Assembly: GCA_003483675.1 (NCBI GenBank) | Contig: DMYK01000493.1 | Location: 5,896 to 11,299 of the forward strand | Direction: 5' to 3' | DNA: 5,404 nt | DNA from: Microcoleaceae cyanobacterium UBA11344 | GTDB taxonomy: Bacteria > Cyanobacteriota > Cyanobacteriia > Cyanobacteriales > Microcoleaceae | Shown here: positions 1 through 5,404 of the stretch, in pieces | Layout of the letters: every line of letters starts with the position of its first letter | How positions within the stretch are numbered: position 1 is the first letter of the stretch | Notes under the pieces: model-generated | Told to the model about the DNA's origin: nothing | Seen by the model: the letters and a program-made list of their open reading frames with translations, nothing else | Databases searched by the model: none | Position numbers and translations under genes: made by a program

Positions 1-7
1 TCGATCG

Positions 8-38
8 CCCCTACTCCCCTTCTCAAGGGGAGTAGGGG
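8..38. repeat. Perfect palindromic hairpin repeat (C/G-tract family)
   Basis: CCCCTACTCCCCTT (8-21) and its exact reverse complement (25-38) flank a 3-nt loop CTC, giving a 14-bp perfect stem. No T run follows, so a classical terminator is unlikely. The core CCCCTTCTCAAGGGG differs at one base from CCCCTTCTTAAGGGG at the right end of the window, so the two are probably members of the same dispersed cyanobacterial repeat family. Confidence 0.75.
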
Positions 39-409
39 GTGGGACAAGAGTTTCAAAATTGTCTAGAATCGATCGCCCTATTCTGTTTTTATGTTTTCTC
101 CGCTGGGTTTTTGAGCTTTTCGAGTCGCCCTAAGTCTTCCTGACGGGAAGTTTCAAGGCTAAGTTTTCCCCCGTTTCAATGAAGCAGGGAAGTATTGCAG
201 TATTTTGTGAAGAAGCTTTTCGGTGATATTTGTTTGGGCTTTAGACTTTAATCCAAATTTCACCTTGGTATTTATATGATCAGAAATCAGAAAAAAAGCA
301 AGTGTAAATTCTAACTATTTTAGGATTTACGCATTTTTCACCTGTCATTGCGAGGGAAACCTTGTGTAGCGGATTTTTCTGGTTTAGGCGGGGATTGCTA
401 TCCCAAAAA

Positions 410-439
410 CTTTACATAAACTTTACATAAACTTTACGA
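410..439 (+). promoter_or_regulatory. 11-bp direct repeats resembling a Pho-type response-regulator box
   Basis: The unit CTTTACATAAA occurs at 410-420 and 421-431 and starts again as CTTTACGA at 432-439. Read as 8-bp half-sites with 3-bp spacers, this is the geometry of the cyanobacterial Pho box (three tandem CTTAACCT-like repeats). The first two units match that consensus at 6 of 8 positions and the third at 5 of 8. The 11-bp period places each unit on the same face of the helix, as expected for OmpR/PhoB-type regulators. The downstream gene starts about 290 bp away, so the link to it is tentative. Confidence 0.35.
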
Positions 440-459
440 TCGCACAAATATTTTTGGTA

Positions 460-465
460 TACAAT
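460..465 (+). promoter_or_regulatory. Possible -10 element
   Basis: TACAAT (460-465) matches the TATAAT consensus at five of six positions and lies 20 bp after the last 11-bp repeat unit. There is no good -35 hexamer at 17-18 bp, which would fit an activator-dependent promoter. If used, the large peptidase gene would have a leader of about 260 nt. Confidence 0.25.
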
Positions 466-730
466 AACCGTGTGAAGAAGCAAAAAATCATAGAAATTAC
501 GCAGTAACAAAGTGTTTGTCCGATCGCCCGCCGAACCTTTAGCCAGGTGCGGCAGATGTAAAACGATCGCCTATACAGAAAATTTGTTAAATTTGCGTAA
601 GTTCTCAAATCAACAGAAATTTTTGACGATTATTGAAAAATCCTTGTCAACAAAGGGTTTTGGTTGAATGTTTGAAGATATTTAATTAAGTTTGTGCGAT
701 CGACTTCATATTTATTAGGGTGCAAAAGTT

Positions 731-3700
731 ATGAGTTGGCTAAATTTTGGTGGCAAGAAACGCAATCAGGCTCAAGGTTTTGGGGATTCAAGTAAAACAA
801 AGAGTCGGAAACGACCGAAAAGTTTTATCTTAGAAAAAATTGTGACTCCGAGTGCGGGTATTGGGGATTGGGATCACGAATTCGACCAGCTACATCAGTT
901 ATTGGGTTCTTGGTCGCTTTCTGATTTACATTTACCTAATTTCTTGGCTGATAGCGGTGTTTGCCCGATCGACCCTTCTGGAGCACCAACTAATAATTTA
1001 CCACCGCTGATTGATTTTGACCCGCTGGGTTTGTACAACAACGGGATTGCGACTCAAACTCCTTATAATCCGGGCGGTGCGTTTGAGACTTTGCCGGTGG
1101 CTTTAATTCCTGTTGATCCCCAGTCGCCGAATCCTAGTAATCCGAATGCAATTCGTCAATTGCTAGATTTTCCTTTGGCTGATCAGCCGTTGGTGGGGAC
1201 AATTGATACTGGTGTGAGTGCGGGTAGTCCTTATTTGAATTACGCGAATATTAAGAAGGGCCGCGATTATGTGGGCGGGGATGATAATCCGTTGCTGAAG
1301 CCTGGGGAAGGTAGCGAGCACGGTACTTTTATGTTGGGGATTATTGATGCAATTAATCAGACTGCGCCGAAGTGGGTGGGAAGGGCGATCGATTCTGGGA
1401 GATGGGCGGATTCTTTGGTAGAGTTTGTGGATGCTGCGAAGGCTTCTGGACAGAAAAATGCGATCGCAAATCTCAGTTTGGATTTGACTCAGAAGAATGC
1501 TGACGGGAGTGTGACGACGCGCTATGAGTTGACTCCAGCAGAAAGAAGTGCGATCGAATATGCGCGGCAAAATGGGGTGATGATTGTGGCGGCGGCGGGT
1601 AATGATGGCGGTGTGATGTCGGTTTTGGGTCAAGCTTCTCAGGAATTTGATAATATTTTTACGGTTGGGGCTGGGGATATTAATGGGCGATCGATCTATT
1701 CTAGTTATGGTCGCGGTTTGGATATTGTGGCGGATGGCGGCACGACTGAACATCCGGCTTTATCGACTGTGGGAAATGATTTGGGGACGATGGCGGGGAC
1801 TTCGGTGGCGACTGCTAAAGTTGCGGGGGCGGCTTCTTTGGTTTGGGCGGCAAATCCTGCTTTGAACTATCGCCAAGTGATGGAGATTTTGAAGTCTACG
1901 GCGAGGGATTTGGGGCCGTCTGGGTGGGATGATGAGACGGGTTTTGGGTTTTTGAATACGTTGGCGGCGGTGGATTTGGCGAAGAAGACTAAGCCGGAAG
2001 TTTATAATCCTATAGATTTCGGGACACCGACAACTTGGGGCGGTGAAGGGAAAGTTACACCGATGGAACGGGCCGTTAATATTACCAATGAAAACTTTAG
2101 CGCTTGGGTGGTGTCGTCGAATGGGATTACTCTTCGCAATAGTCCAAATACGAGCGATCGCAGTAATTATGTTGTCAAGACTGGTGATACTCTAACTTTT
2201 GATGGTTGGACTTACGGCGAACAACTTAGCGATTTGACAACTCAAGAAGCCGATGCTTTGTGGTATCGCTTCCAATATAACGGTGGTACTTATTGGGTTC
2301 CGAGTGCTTGGACGGGGGGCTACCCTGGAAGTCGCCCGCCTTTATTACCGCCCGCACAAGCGCCCGCACAGCAATATCAACAACCGCCTGTTTCACAGCA
2401 ACCGACCAATAATACGGTTTATTTGTCAACGGATGCGGGAGAGATTTTGCAGGTTGATGAGAGTACGGGTGCTTCGCATAAAATATACCAAGGTCGTGCT
2501 TTTACTGATTTGGCAGTTGCTCCCAATGGTAAGCTTTACGGCTGTACTTTCTATGACGGTTTGTATGAGATTAATCCCTCTACGGGTGCGGAACGATATG
2601 TCGGGCCATTGGCGGGGGGGAGTCTCAATTCTTTGACTTTCTCGGCCGATGGGAGACTCTACGGTGCAGATCAAATAAATGGCAATTTGTTCCAGATTTC
2701 GCCTGATAATGGTCAGATGAATTTGATTGGAAATTTGGGCGGGCCTAGCAGTGGAGATTTGGTTTTCAACGGGGCTAATGAGATTTTGGCAACGGTTAGT
2801 AGTCCTAATACTTCTTTGAACGATCGCCTCGTTGCTGTCAATTTGGCGACGGGTAATTTGCGCTATATAGGCGATTTGGGTTTGCTGGAAGTGTATGGTC
2901 TGAGCTGGGAGAATGGGCAACTTAGGGCTTATACTTCCGATCGCCGGAAGATTGCGATCGATGTAAATACGGGTGCAACAAGCGTGATCGGGAATGTTTC
3001 TAGCCAGGGTTTGATTTGGGGGGCTGGGGATATTCCTGAGAGTTTACCAAGTGCTACAGATAATGTGCGTCAGATGTTCTCGGATGCGGCGAGACAGTAT
3101 CCGCAAGTGGGTGCAGCCTTGACGGGTGTGCAGGATCAGGGGGGTGGTGTTTTCCGTCAGGAGTTTGAACGGGCGATTATGATCTGGAATGGTCAGCAAG
3201 TGACTGTTTATGAGACAAAAGGGCGATCGGCTTCGCCAACTTCCCCGTCTCCTACGCCTACACCTGTTAGTGGAAAAGGCAGTACAATTCGCACTGGAGG
3301 TGGCGATTTAGTAGCAGAAATACAAGACATTAAGAATTTGATATTGGAAAAACAAAAAAGAATCAATGAAATAAAAAACAACACATTCTGGTGGATATCA
3401 CCTGCTAACTTATGGGAGATATTTCAACTAGAACTAACTATTGAACAACTAAAACAAACTCTTCAACAACAACAGGTAGAATTGAAAAAGCTGAAAGAGA
3501 ATGCTTTTAAATTCTATCCAGAACTGGAAATTCACAAAACCGATGATAATTGGTGGGACGATCAAAGTGCGTCTGTATTCTATTTTGACTGGAACAATGA
3601 TCAAGACCTGCTGACTGATCCAGATGAATTGGAGTTTTTTCAAGCTATCGGTCAGGCTAACTCGCCTCCAATTACACCACAAGAAGCCCTGCAAAAATAT

Positions 3701-4240
3701 AGAAGCTATGTACCTCAATCGGTCAAAGATGTATACACGAGGCTGTCTACAGCCATTTTCGGTAATCGTGTAAAGTTAGGTGCCGGCTACGCATCAGATG
3801 ATTTTTACTCAAAGTATGTACTACCTCCATATCAGCATTCAGGAATTGACTTGCAAGGAGCAACTCAGATTAAAGCCGGGATTTCTGGAACAGTTCTTTA
3901 TGTTGAAAACAACTATGGCGGTCTAGGAACTGCTGTCGCAGTTCAGGAAACGATCAATGGTAAAAAAACAGGTCGAGTTTGGTGGTACTATCATTTAGCC
4001 AATGAGACAATTTTAGTAAAACCAGGAGATCCAATTAATCCAAGTACGCCAATCGGCACTCCTGGTGCTAATTTCAAATTTTCAAATGGTAAGACAATGG
4101 CCGCTCATCTGCATTTAACAGTTGCGACAAACACCGAAACAATATCTTTACAAAATGACAGAACATCGTCAGTGATCAAGGGTAGGACAATGAGTCCAAT
4201 TCAAGCTTACTGGGAAGCAATGAATGGTATACCTCGTTAA
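731..4240 (+). CDS. Multidomain S8 subtilase / SH3-like / beta-propeller / M23 metallopeptidase fusion protein
   Basis: This 1169-residue protein carries two peptidases. The S8 domain (about 150-415) shows the subtilisin triad: Asp159 in GTIDTGV, His197 in SEHGTF and Ser358 in [11 protein letters not shown], with oxyanion Asn291 in AAAGND. An SH3b-like domain follows (about 455-530, LRNSPN to YWVPSAW), then a Pro/Gln linker (531-560), five propeller-like repeats (562-768), an LGFP-like module (about 775-830) and a Ser/Pro/Thr linker (833-846). Next come a coiled coil (857-925), an acidic Ca-loop-like motif (955-966) and an M23 domain (about 1010-1140). M23 ligands His1036/Asp1040 (HSGID) and His1128, and catalytic His1088 and His1126 (HLH), are all present. 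M23 enzymes usually cut peptidoglycan cross-bridges; S8 enzymes cut proteins. The N-terminus is basic and has no hydrophobic signal peptide. The ATG at 731 has a weak AGGG 10 nt upstream. The gene appears monocistronic. Domain families are confident; the physiological role is unknown. Confidence 0.93.
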   Translation: MSWLNFGGKKRNQAQGFGDSSKTKSRKRPKSFILEKIVTPSAGIGDWDHEFDQLHQLLGSWSLSDLHLPNFLADSGVCPIDPSGAPTNNLPPLIDFDPLGLYNNGIATQTPYNPGGAFETLPVALIPVDPQSPNPSNPNAIRQLLDFPLADQPLVGTIDTGVSAGSPYLNYANIKKGRDYVGGDDNPLLKPGEGSEHGTFMLGIIDAINQTAPKWVGRAIDSGRWADSLVEFVDAAKASGQKNAIANLSLDLTQKNADGSVTTRYELTPAERSAIEYARQNGVMIVAAAGNDGGVMSVLGQASQEFDNIFTVGAGDINGRSIYSSYGRGLDIVADGGTTEHPALSTVGNDLGTMAGTSVATAKVAGAASLVWAANPALNYRQVMEILKSTARDLGPSGWDDETGFGFLNTLAAVDLAKKTKPEVYNPIDFGTPTTWGGEGKVTPMERAVNITNENFSAWVVSSNGITLRNSPNTSDRSNYVVKTGDTLTFDGWTYGEQLSDLTTQEADALWYRFQYNGGTYWVPSAWTGGYPGSRPPLLPPAQAPAQQYQQPPVSQQPTNNTVYLSTDAGEILQVDESTGASHKIYQGRAFTDLAVAPNGKLYGCTFYDGLYEINPSTGAERYVGPLAGGSLNSLTFSADGRLYGADQINGNLFQISPDNGQMNLIGNLGGPSSGDLVFNGANEILATVSSPNTSLNDRLVAVNLATGNLRYIGDLGLLEVYGLSWENGQLRAYTSDRRKIAIDVNTGATSVIGNVSSQGLIWGAGDIPESLPSATDNVRQMFSDAARQYPQVGAALTGVQDQGGGVFRQEFERAIMIWNGQQVTVYETKGRSASPTSPSPTPTPVSGKGSTIRTGGGDLVAEIQDIKNLILEKQKRINEIKNNTFWWISPANLWEIFQLELTIEQLKQTLQQQQVELKKLKENAFKFYPELEIHKTDDNWWDDQSASVFYFDWNNDQDLLTDPDELEFFQAIGQANSPPITPQEALQKYRSYVPQSVKDVYTRLSTAIFGNRVKLGAGYASDDFYSKYVLPPYQHSGIDLQGATQIKAGISGTVLYVENNYGGLGTAVAVQETINGKKTGRVWWYYHLANETILVKPGDPINPSTPIGTPGANFKFSNGKTMAAHLHLTVATNTETISLQNDRTSSVIKGRTMSPIQAYWEAMNGIPR
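1178..1975 (+). other. S8 subtilisin-like peptidase domain
   Basis: Residues about 150-415 of the large protein. Asp159, His197 and Ser358 sit in recognisable subtilase motifs, and their spacings (38 and 161 residues) are close to those of subtilisin (32 and 157). ANLSLD at 246-251 and AAAGND at 287-292 correspond to the substrate-binding strand and the oxyanion-hole Asn. The Ser motif reads [11 protein letters not shown], where the family usually has GTSMAxPHVAG, so the Pro and His after the nucleophile are replaced by Ala and Lys. The triad is intact, so activity is likely. Confidence 0.93.
2093..2320 (+). other. Bacterial SH3-like (SH3b) domain
   Basis: Residues about 455-530. The pattern of a start near ITLRNSPN, then [18 protein letters not shown] and YWVPSAW matches the strand order of bacterial SH3 domains, where LRxxPx, a G-x-x-hydrophobic turn, WxxVxxxG and GWVxxxY are typical. 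Such domains often bind cell-wall peptides or position hydrolases on substrate. It directly follows the protease domain and is followed by a Pro/Gln-rich linker (531-560). The assignment rests on motif pattern only. Confidence 0.6.
2414..3034 (+). other. Beta-propeller-like domain of five repeats
   Basis: Residues about 562-768 contain five degenerate repeats of about 40-45 residues, beginning near residues 571, 611, 653, 700 and 740. Each has the form L-x-x-[IV]-[ND]-x-x-[TN]-G-x, then an IG-x-L-like turn, then L-x-[FVW] and a GxLYG- or GQLRAY-like strand; examples are [30 protein letters not shown] and [18 protein letters not shown] at 563-570 could supply the closing strand. This resembles NHL/YVTN/PQQ-type propellers, which bind proteins or carbohydrates. 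The blade count is inferred by eye. Confidence 0.65.
3053..3220 (+). other. LGFP-like module
   Basis: Residues about 775-830 include an Ala-rich helix followed by [29 protein letters not shown] and VTVYE. The combination of a G-x-x-L-T-G turn, a GGGxFxxFERAxIxW core and a closing hydrophobic strand resembles LGFP repeats, which occur in bacterial cell-wall hydrolases and wall-anchored proteins. Only one copy is visible. This is a motif resemblance and could be wrong. Confidence 0.4.
3299..3505 (+). other. Coiled-coil / helical hairpin segment
   Basis: Residues about 857-925 are rich in Glu, Lys, Gln, Leu and Ile with heptad-like spacing in two blocks (857-884 and 896-925). Between them is a Trp-rich turn, [15 protein letters not shown]. 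This looks like an antiparallel helical hairpin, similar in position to the coiled coil that precedes the LytM domain in EnvC-like M23 regulators. Here it separates the subtilase/propeller half from the metallopeptidase half. The comparison with EnvC is by architecture only. Confidence 0.55.
3758..4150 (+). other. M23 (LytM-type) zinc metallopeptidase domain
   Basis: Residues about 1010-1140. The HxxxD zinc motif is HSGID (His1036, Asp1040), the HxH motif is HLH (His1126, His1128) and the additional catalytic His is His1088 in WYYHL. The glycine-rich strand before the middle His (about 1044-1070) and VKPGDPI at 1096-1102 also fit the family. In LytM and lysostaphin these residues coordinate zinc and cleave peptidoglycan peptide bridges. 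Because no ligand is lost, it is more likely an active enzyme than a degenerate amidase activator. Confidence 0.9.
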
Positions 4241-4275
4241 AGCGCTAAGGTAGGCAATACCCACTGCTTTTTTTT
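4239..4275 (+). terminator. Rho-independent-like terminator after the large peptidase gene
   Basis: The sequence starts within the stop codon. AAAGC at 4239-4243 pairs with GCTTT at 4266-4270, and an inner stem pairs GGTA (4249-4252) with TACC (4258-4261), with an internal loop between the two stems. Eight T residues run from 4268 to 4275. The interrupted stem is weaker than a textbook terminator, but its place directly after the stop and the long T run support the call. Confidence 0.5.
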
Positions 4276-4436
4276 GATATCGACAAATCACTTTTTGGGA
4301 TGGAGAAGATCGATCGCCCTTTTGGTTACGAATGTTTTTGCAGGGAAGCGCGATCGCTCTATTTTCACCTCACACATTGCTCAAATTAGTTGTTTTTCCT
4401 CATCATTTCTTCTAACAAAATCGGAGGGTTTTTATC
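4276..4436. other. Intergenic region upstream of the small ORF
   Basis: The stretch between the terminator-like hairpin and the small ORF is AT-rich and carries a HIP1 octamer GCGATCGC at 4350-4357 plus CGATCG at 4311-4316. No clear -35/-10 pair stands out, so the promoter of the small ORF and aspartic protease is not identified. A forward frame opening from a TTG within the T run was judged spurious. Confidence 0.5.
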
Positions 4437-4595
4437 ATGGAATACTTGCTTATTGTCAATCGTTTCATCCCTAAATCTGCCACAAGATTAACAGCAGGTT
4501 TAGCCAGCACTGCGATGCGACGCTTTTTATGTATTTATTTTTCTCAAATCAGAGCGATCGACCGACCTCTGTACCAGATGCCAAACGTGCCATAA
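4437..4595 (+). CDS. Candidate 52-residue small protein
   Basis: An ATG at 4437 is preceded by GGAGGG at 4423-4428 with an 8-nt gap, the strongest Shine-Dalgarno signal in the window. The frame stays open for 52 codons to a TAA at 4593-4595, 27 nt before the aspartic protease gene. The peptide begins MEYLLIVNRFIPKSATRLTA and is basic in its first half, with a mildly hydrophobic patch around FLCIYF (30-35). I do not recognise any family. The ribosome-binding site and operon-like position favour a real leader or partner gene; the short length and lack of a recognisable motif count against it. It could also be the remnant of a longer gene. Confidence 0.4.
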   Translation: MEYLLIVNRFIPKSATRLTAGLASTAMRRFLCIYFSQIRAIDRPLYQMPNVP

Positions 4596-4613
4596 TTTAA
4601 GATACAGTAACTC

Positions 4614-4619
4614 AAAGGA
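4614..4619 (+). promoter_or_regulatory. Ribosome binding site deciding the aspartic protease start
   Basis: AAAGGA ends 3 nt before the ATG at 4623 and 9 nt before the in-frame ATG at 4629. The second spacing is within the usual range, so translation more likely begins at 4629, giving a 147-residue protein. Confidence 0.5.
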
Positions 4620-4622
4620 TCA

Positions 4623-5072
4623 ATGTCAATGTACACAACTTCTGACAAATCAATGGGTAAAGTTTTAACAACACTGACCGTTACCAATCGTGCCGACCAG
4701 TCTGCTGCTGCACGAGGATTCATTCCAACCGAGCAAATACGTTCCATCACGTTAGATAACGTTTTGGTAGACACTGGTGCAACTACATTATGCTTGCCCG
4801 CACAGGCGATCGCCCAACTCGGTCTTGAACTGCTTAAAGAAGTAGATGTCGCCACCGCCACAGGAATCAGCAAAGCACGAATCTTTCAAGATGCCAAAAT
4901 ATCTCTTTGCGGTCGAGAAGGCACTTTTGAATGTTTAGAATTACCGGGAGGTCGAGATGCTTTAATCGGGGTAATTCCCCTAGAAGCTCTGGGATTAGAA
5001 CCAGACCTACGCAACCAAACTTTAAGGGTTTTACCCTCCGAATCTGTAGATACTTACTTGACAATTCTGTAG
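4623..5072 (+). CDS. Retropepsin-like aspartic protease family protein
   Basis: A 149-residue soluble protein of the clan AA single-domain aspartic protease type. VLVDTGATTLCLP (residues 47-59) carries the catalytic Asp50-Thr-Gly, and ALIGVIPLEALGL (113-125) carries the hydrophobic-hydrophobic-Gly motif typical of retropepsins. One DTG per chain implies a homodimeric active site. The sequence from GKVLTTLTVTN to LRVLPSESVDTYLTI fits a family I recall as common in cyanobacteria, of unproven physiological substrate. The outermost ATG (4623) lies only 3 nt from AAAGGA (4614-4619); the second in-frame ATG at 4629 is spaced 9 nt and is the better start, and a third ATG at 4653 begins the conserved part. 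A candidate 52-codon ORF ends 27 nt upstream. There is no signal peptide. The family call is firm, the substrate unknown. Confidence 0.88.
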   Translation: MSMYTTSDKSMGKVLTTLTVTNRADQSAAARGFIPTEQIRSITLDNVLVDTGATTLCLPAQAIAQLGLELLKEVDVATATGISKARIFQDAKISLCGREGTFECLELPGGRDALIGVIPLEALGLEPDLRNQTLRVLPSESVDTYLTIL

Positions 5073-5146
5073 CTGTTATTCTCCGTGGCGCGATCCGATC
5101 GCCCCGATCGCATCCAGCCACCCATTCAACTCCCCTCCCCTCATGT

Positions 5147-5176
5147 CCCCCCCTTCTTAAGGGGGGCTAGGGGGGA
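5147..5176. repeat. C/G-tract palindromic repeat at the 3' end of the DUF559 gene
   Basis: A run of seven C (5147-5153), TTCTTAA, then six G (5161-5166) forms an imperfect palindrome, followed by CTAGGGGGGATC. This is the core of a repeat widespread in filamentous cyanobacteria, recalled from general knowledge. It supplies the last codons and the TAA of the minus-strand nuclease gene. It could also act as a bidirectional transcription barrier between the two convergent genes. Confidence 0.65.
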
Positions 5177-5404
5177 TCTGGCCCAACAACTCCCCACAAA
5201 CCCCCTCAAAACTCTGCAACACCTCAACATTCGTAAACCTGACAACTTTCAATCCATACCCCTCTAAAATCGCAGTTCTTTCTGCATCATATAGTTTCCC
5301 TTGTTCCGTAAAATGACTCTCCCCATCAATCTCAATTACTAACAGTAAAGCCGCACAATAAAAGTCTACGATAAAATTGTCGATCGGGCGCTGTCTCAGA
5401 ACTC
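5157..5404 (-). CDS. DUF559-family PD-(D/E)XK-like endonuclease (5' part lies beyond the window)
   Basis: On the minus strand, 81 codons are open from base 5402 down to a TAA at 5159-5157. The peptide reads RQRPIDNFIVDFYC, LVIEIDGESH, YDAERTAILEGYGLKVVRF and TNVEVL. This is the hallmark core of DUF559 proteins, small Vsr-like nucleases of the PD-(D/E)XK superfamily. Candidate catalytic acids are the Asp of FIVDF and the Glu and Asp of IEIDG. Family members are about 110-130 residues, so roughly 35 N-terminal residues lie past the right edge and the start cannot be seen. The C-terminal tail IPPSPP and the stop codon are encoded inside a C/G-tract repeat, so the native end may have been replaced. 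The gene converges on the aspartic protease gene. Its cellular role is unproven. Confidence 0.85.
   Translation of the reverse strand, partial: VLRQRPIDNFIVDFYCAALLLVIEIDGESHFTEQGKLYDAERTAILEGYGLKVVRFTNVEVLQSFEGVCGELLGQIPPSPP

Larger units (their letters stand above)
39..730. other. Intergenic region without a convincing gene
   Basis: About 690 bp between the left repeat and the large peptidase gene. All reading frames are short, and the longest (minus strand, 423-608) lacks any recognisable family and overlaps the regulatory-looking repeats. The region becomes AT-rich from about 250 on and holds the 11-bp direct repeats, the possible -10 at 460-465, CGATCG sites at 522-527 and 564-569, and the AT-only palindrome TTAATTAA at 682-689, about 40 bp upstream of the start codon. 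No tRNA, rRNA or CRISPR repeat was seen. Confidence 0.6.

Noticed and set aside
136..150. Short hairpin CTTCC / GGAAG
   Set aside because: Only a 5-bp stem, no T run and no gene ending just upstream within the window.
168..185. GTTTCAATGAAGCAGG, reminiscent of the start of cyanobacterial CRISPR repeats
   Set aside because: It occurs once, with no second copy at spacer distance, so there is no array.
342..404. Possible degenerate copy of the GTCATTGCGAGG / GGATTGC dispersed repeat
   Set aside because: Both fragments are present, but the arms between them do not pair and the similarity is too short to support a repeat call.
423..608. A 61-codon minus-strand frame in the left intergenic region
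   Set aside because: No recognisable motif; it covers the direct repeats and -10-like element, which better explain the sequence.
1163..1753. A 196-codon open frame on the minus strand
   Set aside because: It lies wholly opposite the S8 domain, has a low-complexity Arg/Ile/His-rich translation and no recognisable motif, so it is a shadow of the real gene.
2426..2920. A 164-codon minus-strand open frame
   Set aside because: It mirrors the propeller repeats in antisense; the Ile/Gln/Arg-rich translation matches no family.
4274..4474. A 66-codon forward frame after the large gene
   Set aside because: It would start with TTG inside the terminator T run, has no ribosome binding site and overlaps the better-supported small ORF in another frame.
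4544..4873. A 109-codon minus-strand frame opposite the aspartic protease
   Set aside because: The forward frame carries the DTG motif and family signature; the minus frame is its antisense.
5090..5111. Inverted GCGATC / GATCGC pair between the convergent genes
   Set aside because: A 6-bp match is expected by chance in a genome full of HIP1-like CGATCG sites.

Overview
The window looks like cyanobacterial chromosome, most likely from a filamentous oscillatorialean such as the Microcoleus/Oscillatoria/Phormidium group. The basis is the density of CGATCG and full HIP1 octamers GCGATCGC (1460-1467, 2154-2161, 4350-4357, 4806-4813), the C/G-tract palindromic dispersed repeats common in such genomes, and two protein families frequent there (single-domain retropepsin-like proteases and DUF559 nucleases). 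Genus assignment is inference.

Layout. Bases 1-730 contain no convincing gene. They hold a perfect 14-bp hairpin repeat at 8-38, an AT-rich stretch, and a set of 11-bp direct repeats (410-439) that resemble a cyanobacterial Pho-type box and precede a -10-like element. Bases 731-4240 encode one very large protein of 1169 residues. In order it has a basic leader, a subtilisin-family (S8) serine peptidase, a bacterial SH3-like domain, a Pro/Gln-rich linker, a five-repeat beta-propeller-like region, an LGFP-like module, a Ser/Pro/Thr linker, a helical hairpin or coiled coil, a Ca-binding-like acidic loop and a C-terminal M23 (LytM-type) zinc metallopeptidase with all expected metal and catalytic residues. 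A terminator-like hairpin with eight T residues follows at once.

Bases 4241-4622 hold an intergenic stretch and then a candidate 52-residue small ORF (4437-4595) with an excellent Shine-Dalgarno sequence. It lies 27 nt upstream of a 149-residue retropepsin-like aspartic protease gene (4623-5072). Converging from the right edge on the minus strand is the 3' part of a DUF559 (PD-(D/E)XK-like) nuclease gene. Its last codons and stop lie inside a C/G-tract palindromic repeat related to the one at the left edge.

How it fits together. The large protein combines two unrelated peptidase folds with wall- and ligand-binding modules, which suggests a cell-envelope, peptidoglycan or predation/defence role. 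It has no visible Sec signal peptide, so its route out of the cytoplasm is unclear. The last kilobase of its gene has no CGATCG site and reads more AT-rich than the first 2.5 kb, which suggests the coiled-coil plus M23 half was joined to the subtilase half from another source. The aspartic protease and the nuclease look like ordinary accessory genes, and nothing ties them functionally to the large protein beyond adjacency.
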